64,000 nt of DNA from an uncultured Pelagibacteraceae bacterium (GTDB lineage Bacteria; Pseudomonadota; Alphaproteobacteria; Pelagibacterales; Pelagibacteraceae): NCBI GenBank assembly GCA_902536925.1, contig CACAZL010000003.1, positions 19,646 through 83,645 of the forward strand, read 5' to 3'. The notes below the pieces were generated by a model. That model saw only the letters and a program-made list of their open reading frames with translations, did not search any database and was not told the origin of the DNA. The position numbers and the translations under genes are program-made. This document shows positions 60,432 to 64,000 of the stretch, one piece after another (position 1 is the stretch's first letter; every line of letters starts with the position of its first letter).

Positions 60432-60767
60432 TTATTTTGACCACCACACTGTATAGCTATTAGGAGAAATTATTATTGGCAAGTGATAATTTTTTTTATT
60501 ATCGGTCATTTTAAATTTTATAACTATTTCACCCACAATTTTTTTCTTTTTAAAATATCTTTTAATATCACAAATCATTTCATAATCGCACTTACAATCT
60601 TTTTTGCTAAGATTGAAATGCTTGGTAATCCTACCATTTCCATCAGTCTTTGTATTCAAAAAAAGCTTTTTTAATTTTGAGGATTGTATTTGATAAATCT
60701 TTACTTTGACGTTATTTGCATGATTTCCATCAGAACCATTCAATAAATGTGAGCTAAATTTTGCCAT
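60432..60767 (-). CDS. transthyretin/5-hydroxyisourate hydrolase-like protein lacking the YRGS end
   Basis: A 111-residue protein with the HIUase/transthyretin pattern: FSSHLLNGSDG (His at the LSTHVLD position), TDGNGRITKHF, YEMICDIKRYF and the C-terminal HLPIIISPNSYTVWWSK. In true 5-hydroxyisourate hydrolases the last strand ends in the catalytic tetrapeptide YRGS; here it is WWSK, so activity on hydroxyisourate is doubtful. It lies between the ThDP enzyme (1 bp) and DmdA-family (3 bp) genes in a tight operon, not in a urate cluster. A different ring hydrolysis or binding role is likely. Confidence 0.75.
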   Translation of the reverse strand: MAKFSSHLLNGSDGNHANNVKVKIYQIQSSKLKKLFLNTKTDGNGRITKHFNLSKKDCKCDYEMICDIKRYFKKKKIVGEIVIKFKMTDNKKNYHLPIIISPNSYTVWWSK

Positions 60768-60768
60768 T

Positions 60769-62508
60769 TTACTCTATTGATGATTTCTCTCTCTTGCTAG
60801 CCACAGCAGCAACAATTGGACTTAATACTGGTTTAGCTTTTACATTTACACAAGCAGTTTTACCGCTTGCAATAGCTCTTTTTAGCGCTGGACCCAATTC
60901 TTCTCTTTTAGTTACTAATTCTCCATGACCACCAAAGCCTTCAAATATACTGTGGAAAGGTATATCTCTAAAGTCTGTTGCAACTCTTTTTCCGCTTTCA
61001 AATAATCTTTCTTGTTGTTGACCAATTGATGCTAAGCCACCATTATTGTCAATAACAACAACGATTGGTTTCTTTTCAAAAAATGCAGTTTCTATAGACA
61101 TACCTCCAGATAAAAAGGCACCATCTCCACTAATTAAAATTACATTCGATTTAGGGTTATTATTTTTTGCAGATAATGCAAATGATACACCAACACCCAG
61201 CATACTAAATGTGCCCGGATGTAAAATTCCACCCAATTTTTTTCCTTGAGCTCCAGCTAAATTTATTGCGATCTCCGACCAGAAATGAGTATTTCCTCCA
61301 TCAATTACAAGCCAATCTTTCTCATCCATTGCGTCTTGAACATCTAACGCTAATTGCAGCGGATGAATTTTTCCACCATTTTTTTTGGCTTTATCCGCTT
61401 CAATTTTTAATTCATTTAAAGATTTATCCACCCAATCTTTTTTTCTATTTTTATTATCTTGAAACCAACTATTTCCTAAATTCCATTTATTATTTTTCTT
61501 TAAATTACATAGAGTATCTAAAAATACTCCTGGATCACATAAAAGGTTATGATCAGCAGCTCTATTAAACTCAATTTCTTCATGGGAACCGTTAATGCAA
61601 ACTAAAGTTGTTGTTTTTGGAATGAAAGGAGGGTTACCAAAATTCATTTGGTTATCTAACCTTGCACCAATCATTAAAACTAAGTCTGAGTTATGTAATG
61701 CAAATTCTGAGGGTGGATATTGGTGAATATCTGCTAAACCCATATATGCATTTGCCTCTTCTCCCAAAAGTTTTTGATGATATGGCACATTAAAAACTGG
61801 AATATTTAAACTTTCGCCCGCAGTCTCTAAATTTTTTTCTGAGTTTGACCACCAAACACCATGTCCTCCGATTATGACAGGTTTTTTTGCATTACATGCT
61901 AGCTCAAGTATTTTTGATAGAGCATTTGGATCTGGCCATGCCTTAGCAACTGGCTTTGCTTTATGTGAAAATGGTCTTTCTTCCAGTCCAACATTTTCTT
62001 CAAATGAAGAAAACATTATATCTACTGGTAAACTTAGATGAACAGCTCCAGGATATCCATTCGTTGCAATTCTATAAGCTTTATCAACAAATTCTCTAAT
62101 TCTTGTTCCATCTGTAATGCTTGCACTATATTTTGTAAGAGGAGCAGCTATTGAAACATCATCAATTTCTTTAAAGCCACCAGAACCTTGTCTTTTTAAA
62201 CTACTTGATCCAGTTATATAAATTATCGGTGTTCTTTCTCCCCACGCTTCCATCATGGATGGTACTGCATTTGCAAAACCTTCTGGCCCAACTAAACATA
62301 CAGATGGTTTTCTTGTAATTCTTGTGTGTCCATCTGCTAAGTGTCCAGCTATTTGTTCATGAGGACAGTTAACTACATCAATTTGACATTCCATGAAACC
62401 TTCAATTGCAGGATTACAAAACCCACCAGATAGAGTAAAAACTTTATTAATACCTTTATCTTTTAATGCTCTTGCAATTAATGCTCCGCCTCTTATTTTT
62501 TTTCCCAT
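60769..62508 (-). CDS. thiamine diphosphate-dependent enzyme (acetolactate synthase-like)
   Basis: A 579-residue three-domain ThDP enzyme. The catalytic Glu lies in NCPHEQIAGHLADG in the N-terminal pyrimidine domain, and the C-terminal Mg/ThDP motif runs from GDGAFLSGG to VIDNNGGLASIG. The family includes acetolactate synthase, oxalyl-CoA decarboxylase, 2-hydroxyacyl-CoA lyase and sulfoacetaldehyde acetyltransferase; residues here do not single one out. No ilvN regulatory gene is present, so branched-chain synthesis is unlikely. It is 1 bp after the FMN hydroxyacid oxidase gene, which would produce a 2-oxo acid or similar substrate. Confidence 0.88.
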   Translation of the reverse strand: MGKKIRGGALIARALKDKGINKVFTLSGGFCNPAIEGFMECQIDVVNCPHEQIAGHLADGHTRITRKPSVCLVGPEGFANAVPSMMEAWGERTPIIYITGSSSLKRQGSGGFKEIDDVSIAAPLTKYSASITDGTRIREFVDKAYRIATNGYPGAVHLSLPVDIMFSSFEENVGLEERPFSHKAKPVAKAWPDPNALSKILELACNAKKPVIIGGHGVWWSNSEKNLETAGESLNIPVFNVPYHQKLLGEEANAYMGLADIHQYPPSEFALHNSDLVLMIGARLDNQMNFGNPPFIPKTTTLVCINGSHEEIEFNRAADHNLLCDPGVFLDTLCNLKKNNKWNLGNSWFQDNKNRKKDWVDKSLNELKIEADKAKKNGGKIHPLQLALDVQDAMDEKDWLVIDGGNTHFWSEIAINLAGAQGKKLGGILHPGTFSMLGVGVSFALSAKNNNPKSNVILISGDGAFLSGGMSIETAFFEKKPIVVVIDNNGGLASIGQQQERLFESGKRVATDFRDIPFHSIFEGFGGHGELVTKREELGPALKRAIASGKTACVNVKAKPVLSPIVAAVASKREKSSIE

Positions 62509-62509
62509 A

Positions 62510-63670
62510 TCAGTAAGTTGTATTCATAAAAAGTTTCTGTTCAATTATATCAGAAGAAACTTCATTAATATCATTTAATCCAACCAAACCTAGTGTTGTA
62601 CTAGTTTCTTCTTTAATTATATCTACAATTCTTCTTAGTCCGCTGGCTCCGTCAGCACCCATCGCATACATTACAGGTCTTCCAATCATTGAAAAATCTG
62701 CTCCTAAAGCTAATGATCTTAAAATATCGCTTCCACTTCTTATTCCACTATCAAAAATAATTGGAAAATTATTTCCTACTGACTCTCTAATAAAAGGTAG
62801 AATATTTATTGCTGCTGAGGCACTATCTAATTGTCTACCTCCATGATTTGAAACTTGAATAGCATCAGCGCCCATTTCTTTAATTTTAACTGCATCATCA
62901 GATGACATGACACCTTTTACAATTAATTTGCCTTTCCATTTATTTCTTACTCTTTTTAAAGTTTCCCAATCTGTTTTTCCTCTACTTTCTTTTCTTTTAA
63001 AAATACCTTTTCCACTTTTTGAAGTTTCGTAGTTCATTGGCTTTGGTATTCCATTAAGTAATGTAGATATTGACCAAACTGGATGAGTTGCAAAATCAAA
63101 AAATTGTTTAGGTCCAATTTTAAATGGATATGAAAATCCATTTTTATCATCTCTAGTTCTCCTAGATAAAACCGGAACATCAACAGTAAGTATAGCAACC
63201 TCATAACCAGTTTTTTCTGCTCTATCGAGCAATTCCATGACAAAAGCTTCATCCTGAAAAATATAAAGTTGAAGCCATGAATGACCTTCTGAAAGCTCAT
63301 ACATTTTTTCTAGGGTAGTTGTGGAAGCCATCGATACACAAGTTGGTATATTATTTCTTGAACTTTCTTTTGCCAGCATTGAGTCTGCGCCAGGCCATGA
63401 AAGATTTGTCATACCCATTGGAGCAAAACCAAATGGATAGTCATAGTTAAATCCAAGAATATTTTTTTTTAGTTTTCTTTCCTCTACATTTCTTAGAACT
63501 CTTGGCTCAAGACGTATTTGATCTAAAGCAAAACTATTAATTTCTGATAACTTTTCATCTCCAGATGCACCGTCAATAAAATCATAAACTAGCTTTGGTA
63601 ATCTTTTCCTCGATAATTTTTTTGCATCTTCAATACTAAAAATTTTGTTACTGGCTTTAATATTATCCAT
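62510..63670 (-). CDS. FMN-dependent alpha-hydroxyacid oxidase/dehydrogenase
   Basis: A 386-residue member of the lactate dehydrogenase/glycolate oxidase/mandelate dehydrogenase family. YDFIDGASGDE, FGFAPMGMTNL, the active-site SNHGGRQLDSA and the FMN phosphate-binding FDSGIRSGSDILRSLALGAD are intact. It oxidises L-2-hydroxyacids to 2-oxo acids. It overlaps the upstream peptidase E gene by 8 nt and is followed 1 bp later by the ThDP enzyme, suggesting sequential steps on a hydroxyacid. Confidence 0.92.
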   Translation of the reverse strand: MDNIKASNKIFSIEDAKKLSRKRLPKLVYDFIDGASGDEKLSEINSFALDQIRLEPRVLRNVEERKLKKNILGFNYDYPFGFAPMGMTNLSWPGADSMLAKESSRNNIPTCVSMASTTTLEKMYELSEGHSWLQLYIFQDEAFVMELLDRAEKTGYEVAILTVDVPVLSRRTRDDKNGFSYPFKIGPKQFFDFATHPVWSISTLLNGIPKPMNYETSKSGKGIFKRKESRGKTDWETLKRVRNKWKGKLIVKGVMSSDDAVKIKEMGADAIQVSNHGGRQLDSASAAINILPFIRESVGNNFPIIFDSGIRSGSDILRSLALGADFSMIGRPVMYAMGADGASGLRRIVDIIKEETSTTLGLVGLNDINEVSSDIIEQKLFMNTTY

Positions 63671-64000
63671 TTAAATTTTTTATATATGTTTTTAAACTTA
63701 TCTTATCATGTCTAGTCACATAATAAGCATCATGATTAATTCTTGAAGAATAAACCTCTGAAGGAACTCCGTCAATAAAAAGCACAGCTACACCATCATC
63801 AATAGCTATTCCTTCTGGCAAATTTCCATCTTTAATTTCTGATATAAATTGTCGAAGTCGATTATTATCTGATGAATGTGGCGTGCAACTTCCATCTAAA
63901 AAATTTATTCCTTTTAATGGACTCAACTCTTTATTGACTGAATCTGATAATATCCAATCAAACCAACAAACAGCTCCCGCGCTTATTCCACTCAGAATTA
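63663..64000 (-). CDS. peptidase E-like (S51) hydrolase, 5' partial
   Basis: The open frame continues through the right edge of the window, so the N-terminus is missing. About 112 residues are visible. The nucleophile motif GISAGAVCWF of S51 peptidases is encoded at about 63958-63987, followed by LDGSCTPHSS with a conserved His and the final GVAVLFIDG. S51 enzymes include dipeptidase E and cyanophycinase. It overlaps the hydroxyacid oxidase start by 8 nt and so belongs to the same operon. A TTG at 63926 is not the true start. Confidence 0.8.
   Translation of the reverse strand, partial: ILSGISAGAVCWFDWILSDSVNKELSPLKGINFLDGSCTPHSSDNNRLRQFISEIKDGNLPEGIAIDDGVAVLFIDGVPSEVYSSRINHDAYYVTRHDKISLKTYIKNLNG

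Noticed and set aside
60432..60767. Functional 5-hydroxyisourate hydrolase of urate degradation
   Set aside because: The C-terminal YRGS motif is replaced and no uricase, OHCU decarboxylase or allantoinase gene is nearby.

Overview
The window reads as a stretch of chromosome from a streamlined, AT-rich marine alphaproteobacterium of the SAR11 type (Candidatus Pelagibacter or a close relative). The evidence is an overall composition that looks near 30% GC by eye (not computed), almost no intergenic space, many 1-8 nt gene overlaps, and the gene content: osmolyte and amino-acid ABC transporters, a DmdA-family demethylase, GFA-domain proteins, many EamA/DMT permeases and one-carbon enzymes. I saw no tRNA, rRNA, CRISPR array, IS element, phage gene or recognisable DNA-binding regulator. 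No gene-free stretch exceeds 300 bases; the longest gaps are about 110-120 bases.

Layout. 1-1.1 kb: two type IV pilin-like genes (the first cut by the window edge) and a small membrane protein. 1.1-3.3 kb: an ammonium channel fused to a SpoIIE-type PP2C phosphatase. 3.4-10.5 kb: a DadA-like oxidase, a DMT permease, a 2-hydroxyacid dehydrogenase, homodimeric pyruvate dehydrogenase E1, a histone-deacetylase-fold hydrolase and MsrB. 10.5-12.1 kb: a passenger-less intimin/invasin-type beta barrel followed by a secreted Cys-containing protein. 12.1-13.5 kb: glutaredoxin, a DUF2805-like protein and a LysE exporter behind a possible structured leader. 13.5-26.9 kb: two complete Liv-type ABC systems flanking AzlCD, a pentapeptide-repeat protein, a CsiD/GlaH oxygenase and a ProC-like reductase.

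28-41.7 kb is a quaternary-amine catabolism and uptake region. It holds a gamma-butyrobetaine hydroxylase-like oxygenase, carnitine 3-dehydrogenase, a dehydrocarnitine-cleaving BKACE (DUF849), a betainyl-CoA thioesterase, a GMC choline-dehydrogenase-like enzyme, a PhnZ/TmpB-like HD-domain oxygenase, and a glycine betaine/carnitine ABC system with a fused double permease and two ATPases. These enzymes plausibly converge on glycine betaine.

41.7-51.5 kb holds DMT permeases, Fe-alcohol dehydrogenase, an amidase, two homocysteine methyltransferase paralogues, a serine hydrolase, MsrA, a VOC protein and an aldehyde dehydrogenase. 51.6-58.1 kb holds ectoine-degradation-type EutA and DoeA followed by a PotABCD-type transporter. 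58.1-64 kb is a tight six-gene minus-strand operon: peptidase E, FMN hydroxyacid oxidase, a ThDP enzyme, a transthyretin/HIUase-like protein, the DmdA-family demethylase and a thiolase. It looks like one catabolic pathway whose substrate I cannot name.

Expression signals fall into two styles. Solute-binding-protein genes have strong Shine-Dalgarno sites, and two of them are followed by an intrinsic terminator inside the operon. Several enzyme and permease genes instead have a -10-like hexamer 6-10 nt before the ATG, suggesting leaderless or near-leaderless transcripts. All functional names come from motif recognition by eye, not from database searches.
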